64,000 nucleotides of DNA, from positions 14,809,020 to 14,873,019 of the forward strand of contig ML681995.1 in the NCBI GenBank assembly GCA_007922195.1, read 5' to 3'. The position numbers and the translations under genes are program-made. Below the pieces are notes generated by a model, which was not told the origin of the DNA, did no database searches, and worked only from the letters and a program-made list of their open reading frames with translations. The DNA comes from Podocnemis expansa. Taxonomy: Eukaryota > Chordata > Testudines > Podocnemididae. This document shows, in pieces, positions 46,913 to 59,090 of the stretch (its first letter is position 1; each line of letters starts with the position of its first letter).

Positions 46913-47395
46913 AGTTTTAAAAGGGCAGCTGTTGTAGTCTAGTCCAGCAGAAGAAGCAAGGAGTCCTGTGGCACTTAAAAACTAACAAATTTATTTATCG
47001 TATGAGCTGCTGTGGGAGAAAATCCTACTTGGTCAGCTGCTTTGAAGATGGGGGAATTTACAGAATGGGAGGAAAATAAATGCAGGGCAGTGTAAGACAT
47101 GGGATCAGGTCATAATGTAACAGCAAATCAAAGCAGATGTTAAGATTCAAACACTGGGAAACAGCACATAGAGGAAGCTGAAGTCAAATTACCTGTTCTA
47201 AAAGAATCCATAGTCATGATTTACATTTTTTCTTTGCTGTTACAGTTTGACCTAATCCCATGTCTTACACTCCCCTGCATTTATGTTTCTCCCATTCTGT
47301 AAGTTCCTCCATCTACAAAGTGTTTGACAAAGTGGGATTGTCTCCCATGAAAGCTCATGTGATAAATAAATTTGTTAGTTTTAAAGATTTTTGTG
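46913..47395. mobile_element. PLE copy with inverted 3' ends
   Basis: The left arm (46913-47220) is antisense: agttttaaaagggcagctgttgtagtc, ggagtcctgtggcacttaaaaac, ggaatttacagaatggg, atgggatcaggtcataatg. The right arm (47221-47395) is sense: ttgctgttacagtttgacc, cccatgtcttacactcccc, gacaaagtgggattgtctccc, aatttgttag. The two arms overlap in content, so the copy could fold back over about 150 bp. Confidence 0.85.
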
Positions 47396-47697
47396 GATTT
47401 TTAGGGTGCTATGGCTTGTAGAGACACAACTAGGCGGCTATCTCTTGGTGAGTCCAAAAATGGCTTTTCCTCCACTTGAAGGAAACAGTTTTGTGGAAAT
47501 AGCAAATAAACTTCACAAAGTTTCTTAATCCCCATGGGGATGTCCAGCAGCAATCACTTCACTACAGTAACCCTCCTACTGAGCTGAATTCCAGGGATTC
47601 TTCTGGTGGCAGAGATGGCATAACAACTGCCTACTTGCAGCACCTAGTGTTGGGCGATGCCAAGGGTGATATTTTGGGAAAGTCTATGGGTATGTCC
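47396..47697. other. No gene recognised
   Basis: About 300 bp of unique sequence. Confidence 0.5.
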
Positions 47698-48194
47698 ACT
47701 CGTATCTTTTAAATCGAAATAACACTGGTTATTTCGATTTTAAAAAGATTAGGTCCACACAATGTTTTCTTGTTTTGAAATGACAAGCTCCTTCATTTCG
47801 AAACAAGAGATGTTATTTCAAAATAGCTTAAACATACTTTAATTCGACTCATCTGTTATTTTGAAATGGTTATTTTGAAAAAATGCTGTTTGGACTTGTT
47901 ATTTCAAAAAAACTATTATTTTGAATTAACATTTTTGCCCTTCTCCTTCCCAGGGTGCCTTCCTTTTTCTATATATTGGGTGGGAGCATGGCCCAGGGAT
48001 GGGGCCATTTTGCCACACTTCCCATGGTGCCCCTCTCCTGATTTGAAACAGCAAGTCCTGTGTCTGGACTTGATGTTTCAATTTGAGGTTTTTGCGTATT
48101 TCAAAATAAATTAATTCAAAATATTTATTTTATTTCAAATTAAGGTATTTCCAATTAACTTATTTTGAAATAAGCACCAAGTATGGATATAGCC
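47698..48194. mobile_element. Palindrome-rich MITE, ATTTCGAAAT dialect, with central core
   Basis: Ends gggtatgtccac and gtatggatatagcc are inverted. Words such as ggttatttcgat, gttattttgaaatgg and attaacttattttgaaataag fill both sides. A central non-palindromic core at about 47950-48060 (cccagggtgccttcc ... ttgccacacttcccatggtgccc ... agcaagtcctg) is shared with the copy at 59091. Confidence 0.82.
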
Positions 48195-48628
48195 CATGTG
48201 TATGTGGTTAGAACTCGCAGTACTCCAATGCGACACTTGGTCAGCGAGTCCCTTGAAGACAGTACCTTCTACACTTCAGTCTGTTCTAGTTTATCCCAAG
48301 GTCCAAAATCTGGCAGTGACAGCCTGTGAAGCCTGGCAGTACAAAGGTGGCATGAAGCACAGCCACCTCCTCAGTCCCACCAGACTGTCATTTCTGAGCA
48401 CTGTTTGCTGAAGAATGGAATTCTGAATAAGAGTCAGCACTTTCAAAGTATTATTAGTCCATTGAAGTTTAGCATTTTTTATACCAAAGAATGTTTGATG
48501 CATCCTTGCCCCACAAAACACACCAAAGACACTCACTCTTAGGTGCGGCACATTACTGTGGTTATTGCTGCCTTGGTCTACATGCACCATGGTTTTTGGT
48601 GTCAGTTGAAAGGAGACACAGAAGTTAC
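48195..48628. other. No gene recognised
   Basis: Unique sequence. The antisense 127-codon frame at 48291-48674 runs into PLE sequence and shows no domain. Confidence 0.45.
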
Positions 48629-48640
48629 TTAAAATATCTT

Positions 48641-49185
48641 CCAAAGCAGTATCTGTATTAGTCGAGTTCAGCAAAACAAAATAAGGAGTCTGGTGGCACT
48701 TTTATTGACTAATGGATTTATTTATTGCATGAGATTTTGTGGGAGAAAATCCCACTTCATCAGACGCTTGTGTAAGTTTCTCATCTTTAAGTGTCTGACA
48801 GGGGCGTCGCTGGCGCTGGGCACCTGGGGCACGTGCCCCGAATCCCAGGGCCAGTGCCCCGGATCTGGTGGGGCCACCCCTCTCCCAGTCTCCGGCCCAA
48901 CCGGGCCGGAGCTCCCGGGCCCAGCTGCCGGCGGCAGCGGCCCCGTCCCTGGCCGGGGATGTGGGCCCTAGCCGCCTGTGGCGGCGCGGTGGCTTCCAGA
49001 CCTGTCCCCGGCCAGGGGGCAGGGCCTGCAGGCCAGGGGCGGGGCCTAGGTGCGTGCCCCAGGTCCCTCCCCGGTGCAGCAATGCCCCTGGTGTCTGATG
49101 AGTGTGGATTTTCTCCCATGGAAGCTCATGTGATAAATACATTTGTTAATCTTTAAAAGTGCCACCAGATTCCTTGTTTGTTTTG
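48641..49185. mobile_element. PLE copy with inverted ends, split by a hAT MITE
   Basis: The left arm (48641-48790) is antisense: ttagtcgagttcagcaaaac, gtctggtggcac, gggagaaaatcccacttcatcag. The right arm (49099-49185) is sense: attttctcccatggaagctcatgtg, aagtgccaccagattccttgtttg. Near-identical 12-mers TTAAAATATCTT (48629-48640) and TTAAAATAACTT (49186-49197) flank it. The MITE sits almost at the point of symmetry. Confidence 0.88.
48799..49090 (+). mobile_element. GC-rich hAT-type MITE, 292 bp
   Basis: Termini caggggcgtcgctggcgctg and ...gtgcagcaatgcccctg are bounded by the perfect octamer GTGTCTGA (48791-48798 and 49091-49098). It is the shortest member of the family at 6278, with the same first 25 bases. 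Overlapping long frames on both strands are GC artefacts. Confidence 0.94.
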
Positions 49186-49197
49186 TTAAAATAACTT

Positions 49198-50739
49198 GCA
49201 CAGCTCCCTTTGACTGCCTAATGCCTACTCCCCGTGGTATCTTCAGTGTGCTGAGTTGACGGGAAATGGCATCCTGTTCACTCAGCGCTACTCTTTTTCA
49301 GGGTGTGGTCTTACCTGGTTGATTTCTCTGCTGATTGAGCAGATCTCCTCTGACCTGCTCAATCTATCTGGAAAGACTGATTAACAGAGCTGGACTTGTG
49401 ACCATAAATGTAGACCTGCTCACTGTCAGGTAAAAGACAAAAAAAAGCAAGCCTCTTCCACAACTTGAATTTTAAAAACAAAACAAAAGCCTGTTTTTTT
49501 CTAAATAAAAGCTCCAAAAAGTCTTCTTTTCACTTTGCAAATGAGCATGATCCATTTCTTCCTAAAGGAGAATGAGTGTGTGGGAGCAAGCTTGAAGAGT
49601 TTAACACATCAGTGTAAGAATGGAACAGCTCTTGGAGCTCTTCCGTTCAGACGGCTTTGGAGCCATAACCACAGCTCTGTAATTGTGACAGCTTTCCAGC
49701 TCACTTTCTATTCTGAGTCTAAAATGCCTAAAAATAAATGGGAGACCATCCCTGCACGTAACAGAGATGCAGGACTAGCTCTCCCCACGCTAGGAACTTT
49801 GGTTATTTGCTTAATAATCGGCAGACACGCTCCTGAAAAGTCAGTGACTATTTTCAAAATGCCATTGCTCATCCATGCAATTATTTTTTCTTTCCCCCAA
49901 GAGCCAGAAGCAAAGGGTTTCTGAGCTGTTTCAAAGGAGCCTACTGGGGCTTATTCACCAGTCTGAATCTTTTGGAACAGATTTTATCCTCGTGAGTGAA
50001 TTTAGCATCTCATTTTTAATTAAATTTTCCTCCTTACTAACTTGGAGTGCCATCCATTTTTAGCACTGTCATTCACTCAGGCTGGCCGTAGACCTGGTGA
50101 TAACTATACTAGCTAATCAGTTCTGTTATTTTCTTACAGTACTTCTGAGTCAGCTTTGCCTGTAAGAAATAGTGACAGTGTTACAACACAAGGTAAACAA
50201 ATACAAGCTTCCTCTTTCCCTAACACCTTGTTTTTGCCAATATTCAATTAGATCATATCTAAAAGTTTGTGAGCTTTTGCAATAGCAAATGTTTGCAATA
50301 GGTTGTGGGAAGAATATGTGGTCAAATGAAGAAATTGTGTTACCCAGTGCTAGGAATATATTTAGACTCTCAAAATATAATGAACTTTGCTGAAAATAAT
50401 AAATTTTCTTATGGGGAAAAATACTCTCCCCAGTCCTTAAAAAGAAACAACAGAAGCCAGTAAACACTAAGAGTTGCTGCATTGTGTGATTTTAATTTTT
50501 TTTCCTTCCTCTGTGTGTAAAACTTTAAAAAAAATACAGTAATGACAAATGCCATACTTAGGAGGAATTCATTTACCATCAGATAAGCAGTGAAAACTTC
50601 TTACTGAGCACCAAGGACAGGGAAAACTGCCTGTGGATCATTGTTTCTTGTGGCTTAGATTGTAATTCAGGAGTCCTTCCCTATTTAATAAAGCATTTAG
50701 CTATTATTATTAATAGGATTTAAGCATTCTTATCTCCTA
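49198..50739. other. No gene recognised
   Basis: Unique DNA. A 129-codon frame (49535-49924) with no domain and a long non-repetitive, moderately GC stretch (49560-50100) stand out only by their lack of repeats. Confidence 0.45.
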
Positions 50740-50872
50740 CATGATGACACTTTTCATCAGTAGATCTCAAAGCACATTACAAAGGAGGGTCAGTATCCTA
50801 AGACCCATTATACAGATAAGAAAATTGAGACTTCAGCCACAATTGAACACAAAGTAAAACATGTGTTCAAGT
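50740..50872 (-). repeat. MIR-like fossil, antisense
   Basis: atctcaaagcacattacaaaggagggtcagtatcc followed by cattatacagataagaaaattgagac is the antisense MIR 3' half. Confidence 0.7.
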
Positions 50873-51133
50873 GTTTTCTTGGACATGGATGAATGTGAAC
50901 AAATGCATTCCTGAAATAGGGTCTTAGAAACTATGTATTCAGACATTAACACCTCCATGAAAGAGACTGCATTAAACATGTTTGGGAGGATCTCATTAAT
51001 ACCTAATGTGACTGGTGAGTCTGACAAACTGACAAGTGCACGGGTTGGAAGAAGGACCCGACACCAGCCAGTTATAAGGGCACCACTTCTGTCTGACAGT
51101 GATTTTGAGGCTAGGTAGTGTAGTCCTCCTGTA
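50873..51133. other. No gene recognised
   Basis: Short unique stretch with no supported feature. Confidence 0.45.
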
Positions 51134-51141
51134 GTCTACAA

Positions 51142-51330
51142 CAGTGGTTTTCAAACTTTTTTTCTTGGGACCCAGTTGAAAAAAAAATCATTTATGCCCA
51201 CGAACCAACAATTAAATCTTTGAGCAATGTGTTCCAGTCTTTTAGCAATGGCAGCAGAGGGTGCCATGACCTAGTGTCTGCAGGTCTGTGACCCAGTACT
51301 GGGTTCCAAACCTCAGTTTGAAAACCATTG
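51142..51330. mobile_element. hAT-type MITE, 189 bp
   Basis: Termini cagtggttttcaaact and agtttgaaaaccattg form a 16-bp inverted pair with one change. Flanks gtctacaa (51134-51141) and gtttacag (51331-51338) match at six of eight. The cagtggttttcaaact terminus is typical of Charlie/MER-like hAT MITEs. Confidence 0.92.
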
Positions 51331-51338
51331 GTTTACAG

Positions 51339-51596
51339 AAAATCATCAGTTTACAGAAAGCATGATTTCCCAGTCACTGACCTTGTCTGTGGTAAGCCTT
51401 GATCTGGGATTTATCTGTCTGAGATCAGACATCACAACATTCTAAAATCACTGGGTCAGCATTACAATCTCCCTGATCACGCCATTGACGATTTACTAAT
51501 TGCGGTGCTCAGACACATGAATACCAGATCAAGGCTTCAAAGAGGAGCTGCAGAGATCTAAAGTTTGCAAGTTTGATCTTCAGGGCTTAATAGGGA
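51339..51596. other. No gene recognised
   Basis: Unique sequence between a hAT MITE and a PLE copy. Confidence 0.45.
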
Positions 51597-51906
51597 CTTT
51601 GGATTTTTCTCTTTTTACAACAAGTGATTTGACCTCATCTTCCTCTATATGCTGTTCCCCAGTGTTTGAATTTTTACAACTGCTTTGATTTGCTGTTACT
51701 GTGTGACCTGATCCCATGCCTTACACTTCTCTGCATTTATTTCCTCCTATTCTGTAAGTTCCCCCATCTTCAAAGCATCTGACAAAGTGGGATTTTCTCC
51801 CAAGGAAGCTCATGCTATAAATAAATTTGTTACTCTTTGGGAGTGTCCTGGGACTCCTTGTTTGTTTTACTGAACTAGACTAACACGGCTGCCCCTTTGG
51901 AACTTG
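51597..51906 (+). mobile_element. PLE 3'-end copy, sense, complete tail
   Basis: acaacaagtgatttgacctcatc, gtgacctgatcccatgccttacac, tctgacaaagtgggattttctccc and aaataaatttgttac lead to the full end gaactagactaacacggctgcccctttggaact. It is the best sense reference for the tail in this window, about 310 bp. Confidence 0.9.
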
Positions 51907-52687
51907 AAATCACAGTAAAGGAAATTGAGATGTTCTGAAAACATTACTGTGGCTTCAATTGTAAGAACCTGATTGATTAGATAGGAGCCAACACATTATA
52001 CTTTAATGCTGTGATTCTGCTATCAGATCCAAAAGGTGCTGATTTCCCTGACTGTCTATGAGCCTCAAGAGAGTTATGCTGTTCACCTTCACATGAAGAT
52101 CCATTCAATGATATTCCATATCGGTACAAGGGTCCACACACCCGGATTCATTTGGAAGATCATGATCTAGGGCCCAAAGAGTTTTTCACTGGAAATGAAG
52201 GAGTTATGCTCAGGCTTAATTTCTTGGTTTGGTAATATATATTTATTATTATTTATGTGATGATACATTTTACTGCACCTTAATATTGTACCAAATATTT
52301 CTGCTTTTGAGAGCTGTAATGCGTTTATATTGCTCAGGATAGTTATTTTTATTTCAAACGGAGGCCCCAAAACAAAAAAGGGAAATATTTTTAGACTTTT
52401 TTTTCCATTGTGTATGTTACCTTACCCAAACAAAATTTCTTGTGCTCTCTGATACCCCCGTTTACCTCTGATACCTTTTAAAAAATGTAACATTACACTC
52501 ACATTCATTAGGATTTTTGCATTTTTTGTTGCTGATCTTAGTTTAAATTTCTCTTTTTTCATCTTTTGCTGTTTATTTATTCAAGTGTGCCTGACCTTAT
52601 ATTTATTTCTTCACGCAAAATGCAATCCAGTATCAAACTACCTGACCTCCCATTGCGTAGGATTCCCTGTGTTGCCCTATAGTTTTG
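51907..52687. other. No gene recognised
   Basis: AT-rich unique sequence with short TTATTATT stretches near 52235-52255. Confidence 0.5.
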
Positions 52688-52800
52688 CTAAAACAAACAA
52701 GAAGTCCTGTGGCACTTAAACACTAACAAATTTACTTATATTTATTTATCACTTGAGCTTTCGCTGGAGAAAATCTCACTGTGTCAGACGCCTTGAAGAT
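52688..52800 (-). mobile_element. Short PLE 3'-end copy, antisense
   Basis: aaacaaacaagaagtcctgtggcacttaaacactaacaaattt then gagctttcgctggagaaaatctc and gtcagacgccttgaagat. Only the outermost ~110 bp of the tail is present. Confidence 0.85.
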
Positions 52801-54413
52801 ATATAGTTATGCTGACTCAAATATTTTGGTGTCATCAGCAGACTTCACCAATTTCTGCACTTTCTCCACATGATGGATATGACCATTAAATACCTTTGCC
52901 AATATCAACCCTCTAACTGACATTCACTTCTTTTCACTCAGGAAATTTGATCAGTGTGACTCTTTGTTTCCTGTCACCTAATTAAATGTCATCCTCAACA
53001 TGCCCTGGCCACATTACTCTTTATTTTCCATAACAGCATCTTGAAAAGGACAATATCAAACACTTTTTGGAAAAGCAAGAAAGTTTTGCCATTTAAATGT
53101 CACCTTTTACTATTGTTATGTGGAAGTGGGTGTAATAGGAGACTAGACCTCCATTAAAATGCATTCAGATCATTCTCCAGTCTATTTTATATGATTTCAC
53201 CATCTTTATCTCAAAACAGTTTATTTATAATTCATCCCCAGTTGGGGGACTCATAGAAGGTGAGAGCACTATTAAGTCCCACATAAGTCCATTGGCCTTA
53301 TTTTGGGCCTTCAACCGTTGTAGTGGGAGTGTCTGTATCTAGGTGAATTTCAGGAGTCAGAAAATTGTGTTGGCCTTAAAAAAAAGTGTCCAGAGAACCC
53401 CATCAGCCCCACTGTGCTAGATGTGACGTGAACAGTATGGTTCCTGCTGTACAGAACTTGTGTTTTAGTGAAAAATGAAGACCAACCCAGCTTAGGGGAA
53501 ATCCTAGGCTGAGGTTTGTGGAGGTGCTTAGATTAACAATTTAAGTAAATGTTAGGAAGAGGGTTGGTTTGGACTGGATTCACTGTGTCAGTGTGCTTCA
53601 TTAGAAACATGGGGAGAATGTCACCAGCTCACATGGCTTTCTCATCTCTCTGGCTGAGTATTATGCGTAGCAAAAGAGGGGTGTGTATTGTACCATGTTG
53701 GATTCAGAGAAGTGTATATACAGCCCAGTGTGGAGCCCTGCTACTTTTTTCTGAGGTGAGATTCTCTGCTGGGGGTGCTGCTCTGCTTACCAACATGCTT
53801 ACCAGCCCTGAATAAAGGCATGGTCATGGATGACAGGGGTGGGACCAGAAGCATGAACACTGCTCTGTGTGTTTGCCTTACAAGGCATGTTTGGTAGCAG
53901 TGCTGAGCAAGCATAAATGGAAGCTATGTCAAACAGGTTAAACCAAACAGCTGACATGCTGACAGCATGGCTTGGAGTCCCCCTGTTTCTTCTCTTTAGT
54001 AGAAAGTGGCCAGCTGAGGGAGCTCATGCATGTTCTGCTGTTTCTAGGTATGCACAGCAATATTAGCTTCATGGCCTAGTGGCTGGATCCCCCATACAAG
54101 GTGCATGGGGGTGGGTCTGAAATAGAAGGAACCCTGAGCTCATGTTCATAGGCTGCATGTTCCAACAACAACAATGTGTCCTGCTTGCTCCACCGGGCCT
54201 GGTGTGTCTCCTTCTCTTTACGCTTGGCCTGCGGTGTTGAGATTTTACTGCTGTGCTAGTGCCTGGGTTGTGATTCTGCCCACCTGATGCAGCTGTTTAC
54301 GCTTCCTTTGCATGGGGAGAAGTGGCTCCTTGCAGCTTGTTTGCCTTTCTGCTGCTTTTCCTTCCTGTGAAGCTACAGGCTTTCCCCTATATCTTTATGC
54401 AGGAAGGATGTGT
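52801..54413. other. No gene recognised
   Basis: Unique DNA. Frames at 53549-53815 and 54312-54554 have no family signature. Confidence 0.45.
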
Positions 54414-55609
54414 CCTGGGGGCAAAGGCACCCTTAGGCAATTGGGGGCCCAATGTGAAAGCCCATTGTGGGGCCTCCACTACTGCCCTCCCCATGGCCCC
54501 AGTCCCCTTGCAGCCCTAACTGCCTCCCTCCGGACTCCTTGTTTGTTTTACTGAACCAGACTAACATGCATATCCTTCTGGAACTTGTAAATTATTCTTG
54601 GGTATCATATTTTTAAAGATCTTTCCATCATGAAGCTTGTAAGTTGATCATCTGTCACTTAACATAAATGAGCTAATGCTGAACTACAATGGAAAAATGA
54701 ACATTTAAAAAAAATTAAAAAGCATATGCATTTATTAACAAATGAAAAGTGGTAAAATTAATGATGGCTCAAAAATAACTATAATACCACATTTAAAAAT
54801 TTGGCAGTCAAATCTTACAAATTTTTCATATAGGCTTGGGTTTATGTGCACTAGAAGTTTAATGCAAATAATTATAATAAATAAAAATAAGTGAGAAGAA
54901 GGTTTCTAGTGTGTATCTATACATGAAAAACACCAAATGTCAATGAAATTCTCTGAAGTACTCAACTTTATAAGACTCTGGCCCCCTCAAAAATATTAAG
55001 TAGTAAGTACAAAAAAAGCTAAAAAATTGCTTATCGAAAGAAAGACATACAACACAGACATCACACACAGCTGTAATGATTTCTTGAGGACAGCACTGTA
55101 TTTATATGTAGCAGCCTATATGGACCTACCTGGTCACCTGAGCTAACCAAAGCCAAAGGAAAAATTGTCACAAAGGCAGAGGAAAAGGCAAGAGAAGAAC
55201 AGGTAAAAAAGAAAAGAAAGAGGTAAAATTTCACAAGTGATATTAAAAAATGGGAGAATAAATGGTCAGATTGAGGAACTAAAAGATGAGACCATTGGAA
55301 AAGTTCCTGCTATTGTGCTGTCTATTGCTTGCACCTGCTTTTTTAGTGTGTTAATGTGAAGATGATGGGCAGATAGTGGTGAGATCTGCAATTCAGGCGA
55401 AGCATAGATCCTAATCATAGTTTGCCTTGATGAGCCAAGACTGAGAAGTGCTGAGGCTTCCCGTCCCACTGCCTCTGCCAGATGGGAACAATTTCTATTT
55501 TTTTTTTTATATTTTCATTTCTGTCCACCAAATTGAGGATGGGGCCCCTTATTGCTCACGGCCTTAGGCGGCCACCTGCTTCACCTATCCCTAAAGCCGC
55601 CACCATCTG
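54414..55609. mobile_element. Possible hAT-like element with PLE fragment inside
   Basis: The left end ctgggggcaaaggcacccttaggcaa and the complement of the right end (cagatggtggcggctttaggga) are similar, and both carry the ggcctaaggc-type motif (gcccttaggcaattgggggccc; cggccttaggcggcc). No 8-bp duplication was found. A PLE tail occupies 54529-54585. The AT-rich middle (54590-55530) is unassigned. Confidence 0.4.
54529..54585 (+). mobile_element. PLE tail fragment, sense
   Basis: ggactccttgtttgttttactgaaccagactaacatgc ... ttctggaactt is only the last ~57 bp of the PLE tail. Confidence 0.78.
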
Positions 55610-58246
55610 GGGGTTCCTCTAATTTCTCAAATCACTTAGAGATCTTAGGCCTGTCAATATTGGAGAAATCAATGAAAAATCATCCCCATTGCTTGTAAGA
55701 CCAGCTCAGATGAATGAGATAGAGGAAACAAAGCTCTTGTGGCCATATCCACTTGTGCTTCTGTTCCTATTAGAGTTACTGTCATGTGGTTTAACTAGTA
55801 CAGTAAACTGAACATTGGCGCCAGTCTAGACAACAGCAATCTCATGGAAGAATTAGCTTGTACATTTCTTAGAGTAAGTAGGGTCTTGGAGTGTCCTCCA
55901 GCAATACTAAGGGAGTTGTTGCTAACTGTTTAGGTGAATTCTTGCATTCTACATGCATTTTTGTTCTGAGTAGGCTAAATCCAGAAGTAGAAGAAAGGTA
56001 GACATTTAGGGCCCCATCTTCCAAGATTTCCATTCCTGGAGCTCTCACTGAAATCTCTGGGAGCTGCACACATGAAGGGATTGCAGGATTGAACTCTGAA
56101 TAATGAGCTTTTTTCCCTAGCCAATGTTACAAGAAGTGAGGGATGTCTCGGAATGCACATCTGTGCACCCTGGGTTATGATCTATATGATTTTCCCATTC
56201 ACTTGTACACAGTGATTGTATGATTTGTTGCCAGTTACACCATGCAATGTTTCTTTATGGATGCTCATACCTTATTCTACATGGTTATTATGATGATATG
56301 TTTCCTGAAGCCTCATCCATGTGTATGAATGGCTCAGGAAGGTGGGAGACAGACAGAGCTCTCTCACAGCAGCATTGAGCAAGAAAATACCTGAAGGAGG
56401 CAACAAATATGCTAACTGAGGTGGCTCAAGCCAGACAAAGAAATCACCTCTGCCTGAAAGGGGGAATGGAAATAAAGAGAGACATTTGGAAGTCTCTGGG
56501 GCTTTTTGCCTGGAAATCTCCATCTTGAAACAACTCCAAGCAAAATCTGGGCCCTGCCTGTCCTCAGACAGAGACTGGCAGTACAAACATATGACAACCA
56601 AACATCTGGAGCGTAAACTTGGACTAAGAAGTCAATTTAAGTAGAGATATTAGGTTAGTATGAGTGTTTTACCTTTTACTTCCTTGTGGTCTCTCCTGAC
56701 TCATTTATAGTGTGATTCTGCTATGATTGGCCATATTCTCACTTAGAATTATAACCTGATCAATAAACTAGTAGTTGTTTTATCTAAAGCTGTGTGATCT
56801 TTAGAGGATGTGAATGAAGGAGGCTGGGCACGCCCTATTTCTTTGTTAAATGGACGCACTTGGGTCTATGGTGATTGGGATTGGGTCCCAATCTCTGTAG
56901 ACAGTGGCTCCCACTGTGGTATCTGGAGCCATGGGTGCTTGCATGGGAGCCATCCCTCAAGAAGCCAGAGAGCATACACCCACTGTCTGGGATTGATTGC
57001 ATGTGAGAGGCCAGAGTGGACTGACTCAGGAGTGAGTGGTCACTCGGCAAGGCGGGGTGAATTGGGGCTCATGAGTAGGAATCAGAGGGTCACAGCGGCA
57101 CGCTGAACTGGCTCTGGGGAGCAGTCTTTCACAAGGGGGTTGATCTAATTTGCACCAGCTGGTTATTGCCCCCAACAGAGATTATAGCAGCTGGGGGAAT
57201 GTTCCCTGGTGTCTAAGCATTCCCTGCACCATGGACAGTGGGACAGGGGAAGAGCAGGGGGCTCTGATCAGTCTCCCTTTCCCTTGTGCTACTCAGGTGG
57301 TGCCAACAGAGTGGGCAGAGACTCTCAGCTAAAGTGTAGTTAGAGGCCAGAGCTGGGCTGTGAGAGTGTTATAAAGTGCTGGGAGAGTGTTACAAGAGAA
57401 GAAAAAGAAAGGATACTTTATTAAATTATAAAAATAAATAGCAAATTAAATGTAAATAATGCTATAATTATCTCATCGTACACATTAATTTTAGCAGCAA
57501 TTCGAAATCTGCATTCCAAGCTTCTCCCTCAAGCTCCCTGGTCTCTGTGGCTGGTGGAATTCACAGTCTGTGGAAGGGGTGCCAACCACTGGAGCCAACT
57601 TTAATTCCAAATCCAAACACAAGAAATGTTTGAGAGATCAAAATTCCTTTGAGGTTCACCCAACTCCAATTTTACCCTCTCCCTTAAGGGAAAGTATTTT
57701 CTCTTTGAAGCTGCTGTCTGTCCCAGTGGATTGTGGGAATGTAGGTTTGGGTGCTACTCTAGGCTAATCAACTGGAGCACATTTACTTCATGCAACCTTC
57801 TCATTAAACCTATTGTGTGTGTGCAGGATGTGAAGTTGCAAGTGAGCTAATATTAAGAACTTGAAAGTAGGGCTAGAAAGCATTCTGGTTTGGAATTGCC
57901 TGTGTCTAAATTAAAATTTTGTAGTCAAATGAAAACATTTTAAATTTAATTAATCCAGATGTTTCAAAGTGTAATCATGATGTTGATTTATCCTTTATTT
58001 AAGATTGGAATTATTATTACTATTATGAGAAAGATGTTTACTATAGAATTATTATTTGTACAGTTTTCTTGATGGCATGTGCCACAGGCAATAACTGTTT
58101 CTAGTGTCCTTTCTTTTCTAGGAAAAAAAAGGAGAAACTACAATAATTAATCATTAAGTTGTAGCATGCTAACTGAAGTAATTAAAAGTATGATAAAGAT
58201 GAAGGTAACACCTGGTAAATTAGCTCACTTCAAAATAGTTATTATT
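55610..58246. other. No gene recognised
   Basis: Unique DNA. The frames around 56272-56601 and 56810-57332 are short, overlap on both strands and show no domain. Confidence 0.45.
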
Positions 58247-58247
58247 A

Positions 58248-58548
58248 CTTATTTTTATTATAGTAGCCCCTCCTCTGTAAGTCCCAAGTGAGATCAGTGT
58301 CCCACTGTGCTAACCTCTAGATGCATGCATTGTAAGAGAGACTCCCTGCCCCCCAAAAACTGACCATCTGAATAGACCAGACACATGAAGGGTAGAAGAA
58401 AGGAATTGCCACTTTCATTATGCTACAGACAAGGAAGTGAGGCACAGAGGAATTAAATGTTCCACCCAAGGTTACCCAAGAAGTCAGTGGCTGGAAACAG
58501 AATGCCATCCAACTCAGTATTAAGTTCAGTACTTTATCTGTAAGACAA
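58248..58548 (-). repeat. Long MIR/CORE-SINE-like fossil, antisense
   Basis: tgtgctaacctctagatgcatgc and gagagactccctgcccc precede a 3' part with gctacagacaaggaagtgaggcacagagg, ttccacccaaggttaccc, gtcagtggctgg and a decayed end. The two-part order suggests a longer amniote MIR-type consensus, about 300 bp. Confidence 0.65.
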
Positions 58549-59087
58549 TTGTGACTCTGCCTATATGGACCATTGCTTCAATCCATAAGAAACAACTTGA
58601 GGATATACAACTTCTTCCTGGTCACTTAGTCCCGTCCCCCCAGTTTCCCAGAGGGGGCAGTCTGCCATTGCAGTGTTAGGAGTGGCAATGTTGGAAGGTG
58701 ACACTGGGAGGAAGTAGGATGTCAGCCAAACCATGTAAGAGAGGAGGAGTCTAGCTGGTTCACCAACAACCAGCCAGAAAGTGGGCCAGCTTTCCAGAAT
58801 GAAGCTGGCAGTTGGGCATCTATTGGCTCTAAAAGTTTCTTCCTGCTGGATGATAGAAGTTGAGGTCCACATAACACCACTAATCTACATGTCCTCACAA
58901 GTGTTGGACTTCAAGGGGCATACACAGAATAACTTAATTCTTTATTTTTTAATTTATCAGCGGTAGAATAAGAAACATTTGTGTAAATTTGGTTCAGGAT
59001 GATTTGTTTCCCACATCTGAATATTCCCAAATATGTAATGAATATATCCCTGGAATAGCCAGATGTGAACAGAAAATGAGGTTTGCC
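58549..59087. other. No gene recognised
   Basis: An antisense 103-codon frame (58561-58872) lacks motifs; no gene is supported. Confidence 0.45.
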
Positions 59088-59090
59088 ACT

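Noticed and set aside
48693..49156. Frames of 76-146 codons, both strands
   Set aside because: They cross the borders of a MITE with a perfect 8-bp duplication, joining PLE and MITE sequence.
49535..50063. Possible exon or conserved element
   Set aside because: The frame has no recognised domain and conservation cannot be judged from one sequence.
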